In this document: positions 23,631 through 34,700 of the stretch, piece after piece
Layout of the letters: each line of letters opens with the position of its first letter
Numbering within the stretch: the stretch's first letter is position 1
Origin: Telopea speciosissima
Lineage: Eukaryota; Streptophyta; Magnoliopsida; Proteales; Proteaceae
Length of the DNA stretch: 64,000 nt
Reading direction: 5' to 3'
Assembly (NCBI RefSeq): GCF_018873765.1
Contig: NC_057924.1
Span: forward strand, 7,626,001-7,690,000
Position numbers and translations under genes: made by a program
Notes under the pieces: model-generated
Told to the model about the DNA's origin: nothing
Database searches by the model: none
What the model saw: only the letters and a program-made list of their open reading frames with translations

Positions 23631-23784
23631 AACTTTGTCCAGGAGTGTGGCCTACGCTAGCACTCTCATGAGTCTATCTCTCTCCTCCCCATATGAAAAG
23701 ACACCTCGGCCCCCCTTGTTTTGAGGAAGAGAGAGATAGACACATGGGAGTGCTGACGTAGACCGCACTCTCAGACGGAAAACT
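23631..23784. mobile_element. Foldback MITE, about 154 bp
   Basis: The left arm CCTACGCTAGCACTCTCATG, then TCTATCTCTC, mirrors the right arm GAGAGATAGACACATGGGAG, then TGCTGACGTAGACC. Arms are about 55 bp. The loop carries CCTCGGCCCCCCTTG. It lies 110 bp after the previous foldback and is unrelated to it in sequence. Confidence 0.75.
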
Positions 23785-23906
23785 ACTTCTCTTAAAATAT
23801 TTAAAATGTGTTGAAACAAATCCTATCAAGGACCCATAGGCCACTAGAGGCTGGCATCCCAACTCCCAACTCAAGGAAGGGTGGCCAGGGGTAGGGGTAC
23901 AGGGGA

Positions 23907-24127
23907 TTAAAATCCTCTGTAGTGCACCCAATCTGGTGGTGCACTGGTGTGGCCTTGTGAGCTCGACACATGGATGATGCGACATCCAATGGTGTGAGCT
24001 CATTTGCACTTCATTTTTTTTTCCTTCTTGAACTTAACACCGTTGGATATCACATCATCCACATGTCGAGCTTGTAAGATCGCACCGCATTGCACCGCTA
24101 GATCGGTACATTGCAAAGGATTTTTTT
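23907..24127. mobile_element. Foldback MITE, about 220 bp
   Basis: The ends AAAATCCTCTGTAGTGCAC and GTACATTGCAAAGGATTTTT are inverted. The inner arms GAGCTCGACACATGGATGAT and ATCATCCACATGTCGAGCTT also pair. The hairpin covers nearly the whole element with a T-rich loop near 24010. Confidence 0.8.
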
Positions 24128-25352
24128 CGTAGCAGCAACCAATACTCCAAGAGGTACTTCCCCTACCCGCATGACATAGCACACTTATTGGTGAGATATA
24201 TCACATAGCACTTTGCTTAATTCTTTTTTATGAGGCAACACATCAAGCTGAACCATCCAGTTTTTGAGAACCGGCCAATTTTATGTAAACCAAGCAGTTT
24301 GATTCCGATTTTGGGGAGTCTTGTTTATAAAATAACCAAAAATAGTTGTGATTAATGTGTAACTTGCTTAATTTCTTTCTTAATCTATTGGCAAAAGGAG
24401 TCGCAATTCCGCATTGAAGTGCGCTGTACGGTAGTGACGTAGAGAATCTAAGATAGGGTTATGTCATCTCTCTACTCTGTGGGTCCTGACTCCTGTCGGA
24501 GACTGGGAGTGGGACATTATAGTGGAGTAGAAGAGACAAATCCATGAGTTCGGATCGGTGAATCGGGTAAAACAGTAAAGAACGTTTACTAATCGGATCG
24601 GTGAATTTGGATTGGAATTCGCAGTGATCAATCCCCATTTCCATCGATCCGATACAATCAATTCATATAAGAAAACCTAGAAATTCCTCAATTTGGATCC
24701 TCTAGTATCGAGGTGCCCGATAGAATCTTATTGTCAAGATATAGTAAGACAAAAAATGACCATCTTACCTTTTATCAAAAAAAAATTGACTATCTTAACC
24801 TTGCTCGAAATTCCTTGTTTTGAAGCTGAGGACCAATTTTATGGTTCTAGAACATCAATCCAATCGATTACAATCCGAATTGCCATTCACCGATTCCGTC
24901 CTCAATTCCGCGTTTTAAAACCTTGATAGAAACCTGACTCGTATTTATCATTGCAACCACACCATCTATAAGCATGGACCCCATCAATAATCGATTCAGG
25001 AACAGGACATATTCGTTATTGTTGAAAAAAAAGAATTCCTCCACCAGCGGAGAAATGTCAAAAGTAGGGAAAAAGAATTCTGTCCCCTACGCCAGTACTT
25101 TCTTGAGTTGATGTGTTACAGAAGAAAAAAGGAATTAACTTTATCAATAAATAAAATGAAAAAAAAAAAAATAGGAACAGAAATTCCTGCTCACCTTTCC
25201 TTTCTCGAGCTTCTTCCTCACTTTGACACCTTTCCTTTCTCTCACTCAAAGTAAAAATTCTCTCACTCTGCTTCTTTCTTCTCCGATTTCTTCTCTTCCT
25301 TTCCATTTTGATTAATTTCTGTAGTTTTTTTTCTTCTTAAACATACAAATCA

Positions 25353-25988
25353 ATGTCGGAGTCTATGAGCTGCTGCAAGTGTTGCCTGAGCTTCATTTTC
25401 TCAGTGGGACTCACCGCTCTCTTCTTGTGGCTTAGCTTGCGTCCTTCCCCACCCACCTTCTCCATCCAAAACTTTTATGTCCCTGCCCTAAACACCACCA
25501 CCACCGGCGGCGGCACCACCGTAGCCATCGATTTCATAATCGACAACTCCAACAAGTTCAAGGGAATTTACTACGATGACCTAAACATCACTCTTTATTA
25601 CGCCCCAAACCTAAACAGCTTCCCCGTTGGAAACGGTTCCATTACGGGGTTCTATCAGGGACATAAGAAGAAGGCCAACAAGAAGACAACCCTTCAGGAA
25701 GTGAAGATTCCTTGGGCAGCGGCGGTGAAGACGGTTTCGTCGAACGGAACGGTGAGTTTTAGGGTGGATTTGGCGACGAAAGTGAGGTATAAGATCGTTA
25801 GTCGGAAGACCAGACGACACAAGATTAAGGTACAGGGTGATGTCAGTGTCGACAAGCAGGGAAAGAAAACCCACAAGAAATCGATTAAGCTGAAATCTGC
25901 CGCGCACGGCGGCGGCCGGCACTGCTTTTATAGGGTTATGGCTTCTCTCTTTGTTTTGTTTATTTCGGATTCTTTTGGTGTACGATAG
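25353..25988 (+). CDS. NDR1/HIN1-like (LEA_2) protein with an extended C-terminus
   Basis: Intronless, 211 aa. A Cys-rich N-terminus (SCCKCCLS) leads into one anchor at residues 11-30 (FIFSVGLTALFLWLSL). The hallmark IQNFYVPALN follows near 38-47. The LEA_2 domain runs to about 175, with several possible N-glycosylation sites (NTT, NIT, NGS, NGT). The signature VRYKIVSRKTRRHKIKVQGD is near 150. Family members usually end soon after the KKSIKLKS-like segment. Here a Gly/His linker is followed by a hydrophobic stretch (VMASLFVLFISDSF). This could be a GPI-type or second membrane signal, or an extension from loss of an earlier stop. It is related to the gene at 22441 but quite diverged. The specific function is not known. 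Confidence 0.88.
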   Translation: MSESMSCCKCCLSFIFSVGLTALFLWLSLRPSPPTFSIQNFYVPALNTTTTGGGTTVAIDFIIDNSNKFKGIYYDDLNITLYYAPNLNSFPVGNGSITGFYQGHKKKANKKTTLQEVKIPWAAAVKTVSSNGTVSFRVDLATKVRYKIVSRKTRRHKIKVQGDVSVDKQGKKTHKKSIKLKSAAHGGGRHCFYRVMASLFVLFISDSFGVR

Positions 25989-27480
25989 TATTTACCACTC
26001 TCCATGGAGACTGTTTGGTTTTCATTTCTTATTTATATTTTTACTTTCATTTTTTTAATTCAAAAAAGAAAGTTCCATGAAGAAGATGGTAAGTTCTTCC
26101 TCTAATCATGGAGTTTTAACAAAGCTGCAAGCCTGCAACAATGGATAGTGTGGAAATGAATCGCTCAACACAGAATTTTTTTTTTTAACTTACTTTGCAG
26201 AGTAAGATGGACATGGATTTTGGTTCGTTTGTGTTCTCTTGTAATCTTCAGCTGTAGAGTAATAAGATTTCAGATTTCAGATTTCAGATTTGAGGTGAAA
26301 ACATTTCCATGGTAGTAACTACTAATTGAACAAATTTGATTCACCAAACCCAAATTAAATAAAAATAGGGAGAAATAATAGAGTTGAAAAGAGAGATTTT
26401 ATAAAGAAAGAACATGAATCTGACGACTTTAATAATTGTTCTCTTTTTCTTTTCGCTTTTCTTTTCTTTTGGTCGCTGCGCATGTTCCTAACCAACAAGA
26501 GGAAGTCATCCGAAATTCCTAATTAAGTCATGGGAGTAGACTCCCACAGCGCGGGGGCAATTCAGACCCTCCACTGCGCGGCTGCCCCAAGGGCCTGTGC
26601 AGTGCAAACACAAGGCAGTGCGCCTAGCCCATGTTGGGGTAAGGCGATCATTGCGCATCACCTTGTGTCTGTGCAGTACAGGCCGCTGGGGGTAGCCGCA
26701 CCATAGAAGATCTGGATTCGCACGGGTGCAAAGATGTGGGATTTATGGTGTGATGTGAGAGGGCACGTGTAAGAAAATTTTTCTTAAACTAAAACCATAA
26801 GGGTAAAAGAGATTACAGATATCAGAACGAAGCCAAGGAGAGACAAAATGAGGACAAGAGTTTTCCCACAACTGATTTGATTGAGAAGAAGCTCCATATC
26901 CCGCTACTGCAATCACCATGAAATTCCCTTTGTGAAGGGTAAGGCCGTAAGGGTCTCAAATGGTCTGTTATCGGTTAAATGGTTCGATTCGATTTAAACC
27001 ATTTAATTAAACGGTCTCAATTTTGAAATCATAAGCTATCAATTTATTAGACGGTTTCATGATTTCGATTTTAAATGGTTTCGATCGGTTTCAGTAAACA
27101 GTTTTTGTTTGATTTTGGTACATTTATGTATATTTAGGAGTGTTAAACGGTTTATTCGGTTAGACGGTCCTGTACAGTTTAAACTGTTTAATTAAACGGT
27201 CTCAAGTTTGAAACCATAATTGAACCCTTTCTTTGCAAGAAGAGCCTGATTCATTAGTTCAGACAGCTTGATATTAAGTCCTCCACATCTTTTTAGCTGA
27301 CAAATCGTGCTCCAACATATAGTACAAGAGCTAGCCCCACCTTCTTTTGCCCACAAAAACATTCTGCTGGAACTGGAATGAAATCTTCCCTTAGATTAAT
27401 TTTCCAATCCACTTACCACATAACAAAAAGAAGTGCTCATTCAAAAACAAAAATTGTATTCATTGGAAACCCAGCCCATG
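25989..27480. other. Intergenic, repeats only
   Basis: The first 200 bp is the presumed 3' untranslated region of the NHL gene. 26275-26295 holds three TCAGATT units. 26546-26730 is a foldback element. 26955-27225 is filled with words such as TTAAACGGTCTCAA and AAATGGTTTCGATCGG in both orientations, a low-complexity plant repeat without clear ends. No gene was recognised. Confidence 0.6.
26546..26730. mobile_element. Foldback MITE, GATCTTCTATGGTGCGGC family
   Basis: The left arm GCGCGGCTGCCCCAAGGGCC, with TGTGCAGTGCAAACACAAGG, pairs with the right arm CCTTGTGTCTGTGCAGTACA, then GGCCGCTGGGGGTAGCCGC. Outside these the pairing continues more weakly to about 26730. The right end CCATAGAAGATCTGGATTCG is like that of the element at 60620-60824, so they are one family. 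Confidence 0.75.
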
Positions 27481-27490
27481 AATCAGCACA

Positions 27491-27718
27491 ATGGGCCGAG
27501 GCACAAACCCATTATTTATCCATTAAGAGCAAATGCTAAGCTCATTGTATAAAGATTTAAGGCCCAACCCAATTCAAAAACTGGCCCAATGAATTATGAT
27601 TCTCCTACACCTGTACGGCGGCTATATCCCAAAGTAACCTCAACGGTTCAACCTCACCTCCTCTAACTGAAGACTCACAAAACCCTAATCTTATTGACGA
27701 ACAGAAACTCTATAAATA
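27491..27718 (+). promoter_or_regulatory. Promoter with site II motifs, telo-box and TATA box
   Basis: Site II-like GGGCC/GGCCCA motifs occur at about 27491, 27561 and 27583. A telo-box AAACCCTAA is at 27680-27688. TATAAATA is at 27711-27718, so transcription should begin near 27745. In plants, site II plus telo-box marks promoters of ribosomal protein, translation-factor and snoRNA genes. No protein exon follows, but a box C/D-like RNA does. Confidence 0.6.
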
Positions 27719-27955
27719 AAGACCGATCCTTCTTCTTCCATATCTGTTCTGTTCTACGTCTCTGCGGCTATTATTTGTTATTCCAGAGCTTTTTATTTTC
27801 CAGGTTTTTCTTTCTCTTCTGATGGATTTTTTTTTTGTTCTCTCGTTCTTGAGATCTTTCATCTTTTTTTGTCTTCTTCTTTTTGATTAACCCTTCACCA
27901 TCTGCGTTTTTCCTCTCTGTGTTTGTGTTCAAATTTGTATTTTTTAGTATATCTG

Positions 27956-28040
27956 TGCGGTGATGAAGCTATTGTGGACTAGAGTTTCTGATCTGGGCAT
28001 TGCCCTGAATCTGAAGACAAACCCTTGGCTGTCTGAGCAA
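27956..28040 (+). ncRNA. Candidate box C/D snoRNA
   Basis: A C box GTGATGA at 27960-27966 and a D box CTGA at 28033-28036 are 66 nt apart. They are closed by a short possible stem (TGC before, GCA after). A D'-like CTGA lies at 27988-27991. The size of about 85 nt is normal. The gene lies about 210 bp after a telo-box/site II/TATA promoter, as plant snoRNA genes often do. No rRNA target was worked out, and the C' box is weak. Chance occurrence of these short boxes cannot be excluded. Confidence 0.38.
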
Positions 28041-28728
28041 TCTCTTTTTCCATCTCCTCCGTATCTGTTTGTGCCCTAATCTTATCTATTCTATAAACCC
28101 ACCAGCTCTAACAGTTGATGATATTTACCTGAATTTATATATATATTTTTTTTGGTTAAAAGGAAAGGAATTGCGCCCATTACCAATTCTGGGGGAGAAA
28201 AATGTTCCTCTTGGTATAATGGCTTGGGCGCTAGATCCAAATTGTGGCTATCCTGATCTTTGGCTTTATTTTCCATGCCATTTGATCGTGGAAACACCTC
28301 ATACATTTTGAACATTGTGAATACTGATGACTAGTTCACCGCCCAATTGGGAGAAGAAAATAAGAAATCCACAAAACAAGTTCCCAACTTTTCATAACTT
28401 GGGCTAGTGACGAGATTGAGATAGGGATAGCCCTAAAATCTTTTTCTGTCACAATATACTACAAGCAGAATTCGTAATCCACCTCCATGGATTCTGATTT
28501 GGTTACAGAAATCAACTTGAACCCTAAAAATCAGTAATCAATCAGAATAATCATGAATCCTTAAAAAACTGATTTTTTTAAAATAGAGATTGATTAGAAA
28601 CAAGAATACTTGGATATAATTGTTACAAATCAGAGCCAATACAGATAAAAAAAAAAAAAAAAAAAGGACCTAGTGCCGGAGAGGGCAGGAAAGAGGCCGG
28701 CGAGCTGAGTTTCGAGAATTGGAGGTGC
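28041..28728. other. Downstream of the snoRNA candidate, no gene seen
   Basis: The sequence includes a small open frame (28069-28311) without family resemblance, and an A-run near 28650-28670. It may be transcribed as the tail of the locus with the promoter at 27.5-27.7 kb. Further C/D boxes were looked for and none with good spacing was found. Confidence 0.4.
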
Positions 28729-29708
28729 AGTGACAAGCCGTTTTGTGAAATCTTAACCGACCCACTATGGAAATCATCTGGGTTTCGTGAATATCCAAAT
28801 CCCTTGCCAAAACCGAGCTTTTCTCTTGGCCTCTTCTGCTAGGGTTTTTTAGAAGATGGATTGGTCTCTCTTTCTCTCTCTCAATGTTTATTTGGTATTA
28901 AAATAAAAACCAGATGAAGAGATCGATTGGATTTAATTTCTCACGACGGTCATCTGAGACACTACTGTGTCAATATTGATGTATAATCCAATGTATTCTG
29001 ATGGCTTTTCTCATCTCTTGAATTTGTATTTTATTTTTCTTTTTTTTCGGAATTTTACGAGTGAGTATAATGATGATGATCTTCAATCTACCGATGCTTT
29101 CATGATTGGATAAAATCCTCCTACTCATTCTGAATATTCACTCACTCAACATATAGTTAATGGTGCTATGGTTTGGTCCTTAGTTTTTTTTTTTTTCTTT
29201 CTGTTTGGATTTCAAGTAATCATATTTTCAATTCAGTACAATGAGGAGAAATTGAACTCGAAGCATGAGCTTGAAAGATCCATGATATTGTCAAAAGCAA
29301 TTTAGTCCTTTTCATTCCGAGTGCCACTCTTTGTATTTTTTTTCACATTTTCATGGTGAAAAATAATCCCTTTTTTCTCATCGATTTTTCCCCTTTTTGT
29401 TGCAATTTTCTCCTAATCAAATTGAAGCCCTAAAAAAACAATCCAACAATCTCTGTTCTAATCAAATTGAAGCCCTAAAAACGGCTTGTAATTCCATTAT
29501 TGCTGCTGGCTACAACCTTCTCGAAATTCTGTTGCTTTGCTAATTCAATTCCCAGCTCTAATCTCCACTTTTGTGGCCTCATTCAGCTGGAGTTTTAATT
29601 GCATAAGAGGTCAGGAAAAAACTTGGATTTCATTAGAGAGTTGGGTATTCACGAAACCCATTTGATTTCTGTAGTGGGGCGGGTAAGATCTCAAAACGGG
29701 TTGTGATT
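28729..29708. mobile_element. TIR element, about 980 bp, possibly MULE-derived
   Basis: The terminal inverted repeats are about 70 bp and near 80% identical by eye. The left (28731-28800) has CCGTTTTGTGAAATCTTAAC and GGGTTTCGTGAATATCC. The right (29637-29706) has GGTATTCACGAAACCC and GATCTCAAAACGGGTTGTGA. The interior has no transposase. A target duplication was not found. Long TIRs and size fit a non-autonomous Mutator-like element; this class is an inference. Confidence 0.65.
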
Positions 29709-29735
29709 TTGTGAAATGAGTCTGCACATTTGAAA

Positions 29736-30254
29736 GGGTTAAATATGCATACCCCTTAAAATGCATTCAATATTCTTCATACCCCCTAAGATTCTGACAA
29801 GTCCATACGCATCCCCTGAAAATTTCACATATCATCTCTATTTTTCCACTTAAAGTCATTTAAGTCCACATTAAGTGTTAAATACTAAATAATGACCAAA
29901 CTACCTTTTCTTCTATCTTTTCTAAAAATTTGAAAAGACCTAATTGCCTTGACCTATTTGCTAACATTTGAAAAGATCAAAATGCCCTCATCTTCCCCAA
30001 ATTATCTTTTTTGGTCTTTTCAAATTTTAGCAAATAGGTCAAGGTAATTAGGTCTTTTCAAATTTTAGAAAAAATAAAAAGGATCGAAGAAAGGATAGTT
30101 TGGTTATTTTTAACATTTAATGCATGGTGTGAACTTAAATGGCTTCAGGTGGAAAAATAGGGGTGGTACAAGGTATTTTCAGGGGTGCGTGTGGACTTTG
30201 TCAAAACTTTAAAAAATATTGGGTGCATTTTAGGGGCTATGCCTATTTAACCTC
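29736..30254. mobile_element. Long palindromic element, about 519 bp
   Basis: The outer ends GGGTTAAATATGCATACCCC and GGGGCTATGCCTATTTAACC are inverted. The centre is also folded: AGACCTAATTGCCTTGACC near 29937-29955 pairs with GGTCAAGGTAATTAGGTCTT near 30037-30056. TTTGAAA flanks both ends and may be part of the target duplication. Nearly the whole element can form a hairpin. No coding content. Confidence 0.78.
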
Positions 30255-31703
30255 GTTTGAAACTATGTGCAACAATCTTCAACTCTACGATTTGTAGTTG
30301 TCATGTGGCACTCAACGGAGGCCACACCGCCATTGCAATGCCAAATCTTGTATTATTGAGGACTTTTATCCTTGTGAACCCTAGGATGGTGGGTGAACCG
30401 TCTTTTATGGGTCGAGGGGAAAAGTGAACTGTCCTGATTCAAAAAAATATGTAAAAATAAAATTTAAACCCATATCATAGCACGGATATCATAGTCAGTG
30501 AATTTGTCCTTCCAACCTTCAGAGATTGGATTCTCAGTTCATCCTCGCACCCAAACTTATCATAAAGATCACATAATAGAATCAAGGATTAAGTTATCCT
30601 TATCTTCTCCAATAATAGTGAACTGAAGCAAATTTGCCTATACACTATCGAAACCTTGGCTGAACATATTAATTCTTAAAACAAAAGACGAATCCATTTC
30701 CCAACTAAAAAATTTGGTACATTCGCTGAACATATTAATTGATAAGAAAACCCAGCCAATACTCAAAATATATGGCATTTCTATTGCCAAACATCATGAG
30801 GGTGATCGCTAGTTTCGAAAGGAATTCATGTCTGAAGGTGTTGTTTTTCATTTTTCTGAAGCAAAAGTTACTATCTTAAAATTGGCTAGCAAACCATTTT
30901 GGAAGCACATTCCTTTATTTTTACTTGGATAGTTCATTTTCTATGCAGATGCTTTAAATCCACTGCAGGTAAGTCCTGGTGATTTGCAACCACCATTTGA
31001 TTAAATATGGTAAGGATACAAACAAGATGAAACACAAAATTCAGACAATCAAATGAAAAATTATGTAAGTTATGCACCTCTCCACAATTCACATTTGAAG
31101 ATGGTTCGATTCAGAGGATAACCAATATGTCATACCATAACCCAAGTCCTGTGCTCCAGAGTCCAGATCCAATAATTTGAACAGGTTCCTAAAACTCTTT
31201 TTTGGGGGTTTAAAGTTTTCAATCCTTCAAATTATTTGGTCACTCCTTCAAAACATGATTGCCACACAAAGCTCCACTGAAAAACTTATCCAGAGCCATC
31301 AACTTGCAAGACAGAGGACCAAATGTGGCCCAGGAATATTTCCTGTCTACTGTAATATTTTATGAGTTGTTGTAAGTACATAGATCCTGCAGCAAATGGC
31401 TTATTGGATCAACTTCATCCCAGCCTTCAGCCTCGTAAATGGCACTAAAAAAGCAAATCCAATTTTAATAGATACAGGCCACATGACAATATGTTAGTAG
31501 TGACAGGGTAGAAGGATTCATGAATCAACTTTAATTGGACTAAGGTTTAGCTCAATTGATTTGGTTTTAATGTACAATGAAGTGACGGGAAACCTAGGAA
31601 ACAAAATGCTAGATTTAAGTAATTTAAATCTGTAGATTAGAAGAAATGTTTAACAAAACTATGAAGGAAAAAAAATGCTTAAAACACACAATAAAGTGTT
31701 CAA
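30255..31703. other. Convergent intergenic region at the GPAT9 3' side
   Basis: Nothing recognisable was found. It should include the 3' untranslated region and poly(A) site of GPAT9 (minus strand) just below 31704. No clean polyadenylation signal could be singled out. Confidence 0.45.
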
Positions 31704-34700
31704 TCACTTTTCCTCCAGGCGCTTCAGTACTGACTCAGCAAATATCTGTTGTCTGAAAATGTACAAGAAGCAGAAAGATAAGATGCAGTTTTCTCTTTGG
31801 CCTACAAAATTATAATTTATGACCTGCCCACAAGAGGAAATACGTAGAAGACCAATATAAAGTTAAATTCTGCATATTGTTAGCTCTAATATATTCTAGC
31901 AGTCGGTAAAATAAAGATGAATGCAGAACAAAACTACGCCACAATATAGATCCGGGGGGACCATCCTTTTTTTATGGCGGTATGCTCCTCTGATTTATGG
32001 ATTTGGAGGGGGCCAATCAGGTTAAAAAACCAACACCAAACCCTATATCCTTTTGCCATGGCACTAATGACTTTTTCCTCTTTCTCCAGAAGTCGAGGTT
32101 AAATATGGTCTTACTAAACAAGTCACAATGGCCTAAAGCACATGACCTAAACCTTCAATTTCATCTGGAGGTGCTACTATAATTGCTAGACAAAGATCAA
32201 GATGAAACAGTGATCCAGGTGAGGTTTTGGCCCCAGCATGCCTTAATCTTACATGCTTTTGGTGTTAATTTGGGATTTACCCCTTATTGCCTACAGCAGT
32301 TTTGTGTCAAAACCTGGGGGGGTTAATTAATCCTCAGAGAAGAGCCCACCCAAACCCCCTAGAAAAAGGCTACTTAAATGAACACACAATAACCACAGAA
32401 GAGTAGATATAACTATTGACCAGGCTGTCAATCATGTGCAGTAATGTAGGTTTAAATCATTAATAGGCTTATGTATAAACCTCCACCACCGAAAAGGAGA
32501 ATTTTTCTCATATGGCGGGCTGCATCATGTCATGCATTGAAACCAACATTGTTGTGTATAAGACCAGAATAACCAAACCAGATATTCTGTAAGTTCTGAT
32601 ATACAGCCAATTTAATTAATTTGATATTTTCAGCTTAAAGCTTGTTGGATGACTCTCTAAAGTCTAAAATAAATGTGGTGGAATCAGAACAAGATGGCAA
32701 AAAATGGATAGTAGAAAACTATACAAAGATAAAGGAGATGTTTAACATACTTTCGCTCTGTATGCTTTGGGCTAGGGCGAGAGTACTTCAGATACCCATC
32801 CCAAGGGACCTTTTTAAGACCTGCTCGAACTGAAATTATGTCCCTGACTCTGCATTGAAATAAAAAATTCAATAGACGAAAAGTCGTCACTAACTGAATA
32901 TGAAACAGAGAAAAAAAAAATATTTTTTATATTACAAGTTAGATCCAGAAGCTCACATTAAAATTTAAATAAAAGAAGGGCTAAATATCAAGTATCATCA
33001 AATAGAAAGTACATAGAGCAAGAAAAAGGTTTATCACCTCTCTGCAAATTCGATGGATGTCTCTCCAGGTCTTAGATTTTGTGGCTCCAAGTACCACACA
33101 TCACAAACAACAGCCCATGATGTCATAAGGCGCAGCAGATGCATGGTAAATGATTGTCTGCACAATTGAAGCATTCAAGATCATGCCTGTGCTATCAACA
33201 GCATAGTCATAAACTGTGCACACGTACAAAAGGTAAACCAACCATTTAATGGCTCGTGTGAATTCTGACTTCTAAGCAAGTGTTTTTGGAAGAGAACCCA
33301 CTCTAGAAATTTCAATAGAATTGAATGACAAAACAGGAATAGTGTAGCTAACCCCATTTAGTTGGAATAAGGCTTTGTTAAGAATCTAAATTTTTCAACA
33401 ATCCAAAATATTGTTAAATCAAATAGTTAGGATAATCTGATAACAAATTATCTGTTTAGAAATATTTCCCCGGCTGGGATGCATCAGATTACAAGATTAA
33501 CTCCTTGCATTGATTCCACATGTATAAGTATAATCATGCTCTTGAAGACTGAATTGTGCAGCAGACGGGTAGCAATAAGAGGTTGTTTTTTCATGATACT
33601 TGTTGGGACACCACTGCTAAGCATTAAAAGCAGGGTTTGACTTGGAATTTGTAGTATTGATCACCATTCTGGAAGACTGACTCAATAGAATGATGCAGTA
33701 CCAAAGTTAAAGTTGCTCAGAGGTATGACAAGGCTTTGCAACTTTTGCCCATTGCATCCAAAAGTCTTGTGAACAAAGACTAATAATTCATTAAATATTT
33801 TCAAATGGATGAATTATATCCATGTTGTTTCATACGACCTTAACAAGGTATATAACCTTATCTGTAAAGCAGTAATACAACACTATCACCATATGAAGGC
33901 AGAAAACCTTTGTTAACCTCTGGGATCCCATGCCCAGTATCCACCTTGTTTGGTCATGGCTCAGGATGTTGTCTGTAATTATATTTAGTAGTAAAGACTC
34001 ATAATCATTAAGCATTTGTCAGTCTTCTTTTTGGGGGTCAATATTAATAATAGAGCATTTTTGCATGGGTGTTAATTCTCTTTAACCTTGAGGCATATTT
34101 TTGGGTCTCACTGGATGTTCACCGAACCTAGTGAACTTGGTAACATTCATCAACATTTTTTTTTTTCTTTTTTTTTGATGATTAGATGGACATGGATCCT
34201 CTGTCAAATGGACCAGCCCATTTCTGACATAGCCACCACAAGGCAGTTACTGAATGTCACCAAGTTAACTAACTTTGATGAATTTGTAAAGGGATTAAGG
34301 GAACATGTTATGATTTTTCTTGAATGAACCATTTCATTTGAGGGGTCTCTAGGTTTCTACCTTTGATAGCTCTCTCCCTTTTCCCCTTGATTGTTGGCCT
34401 TGTCATGTAATGCCTGAACGGGTTCAACTTTGAGCATGGACCATTCTGGCAGACACAACAAACCTCTATCTGATGGCAGATAAGTATTTCATATTGTGGC
34501 TTTTACTTCTTATATTCAAATCAGCAAGTTCTTGTAGTATAATCAGCAAGCACAACAATTCAATAAACCAACCCGACTATTTCTGATTGACCTGAAATTG
34601 TTATATTATTGGAAGGTTGATGAAGATATGTGGCTGCCAAGTGTATTCTGTCTACTCCTTTGCTAGCCCACCAGACAAATGTCACAAATCTGCATTTTGA

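Larger units (their letters stand above)
23056..25352. other. Intergenic region with three foldback MITEs
   Basis: 2.3 kb separates the two NHL genes. It holds three unrelated inverted-repeat elements (23395-23523, 23631-23784 and 23907-24127), annotated separately. 24540-24930 is a TCGGTGAATCGG-type repeat (GGATCGGTGAAT and CCATCGATCCGATAC words) without clear ends. The last 200 bp before 25353 is CT-rich (TTTCCTTTCTCTCACTC), as expected for the 5' leader of the next gene. Confidence 0.7.
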
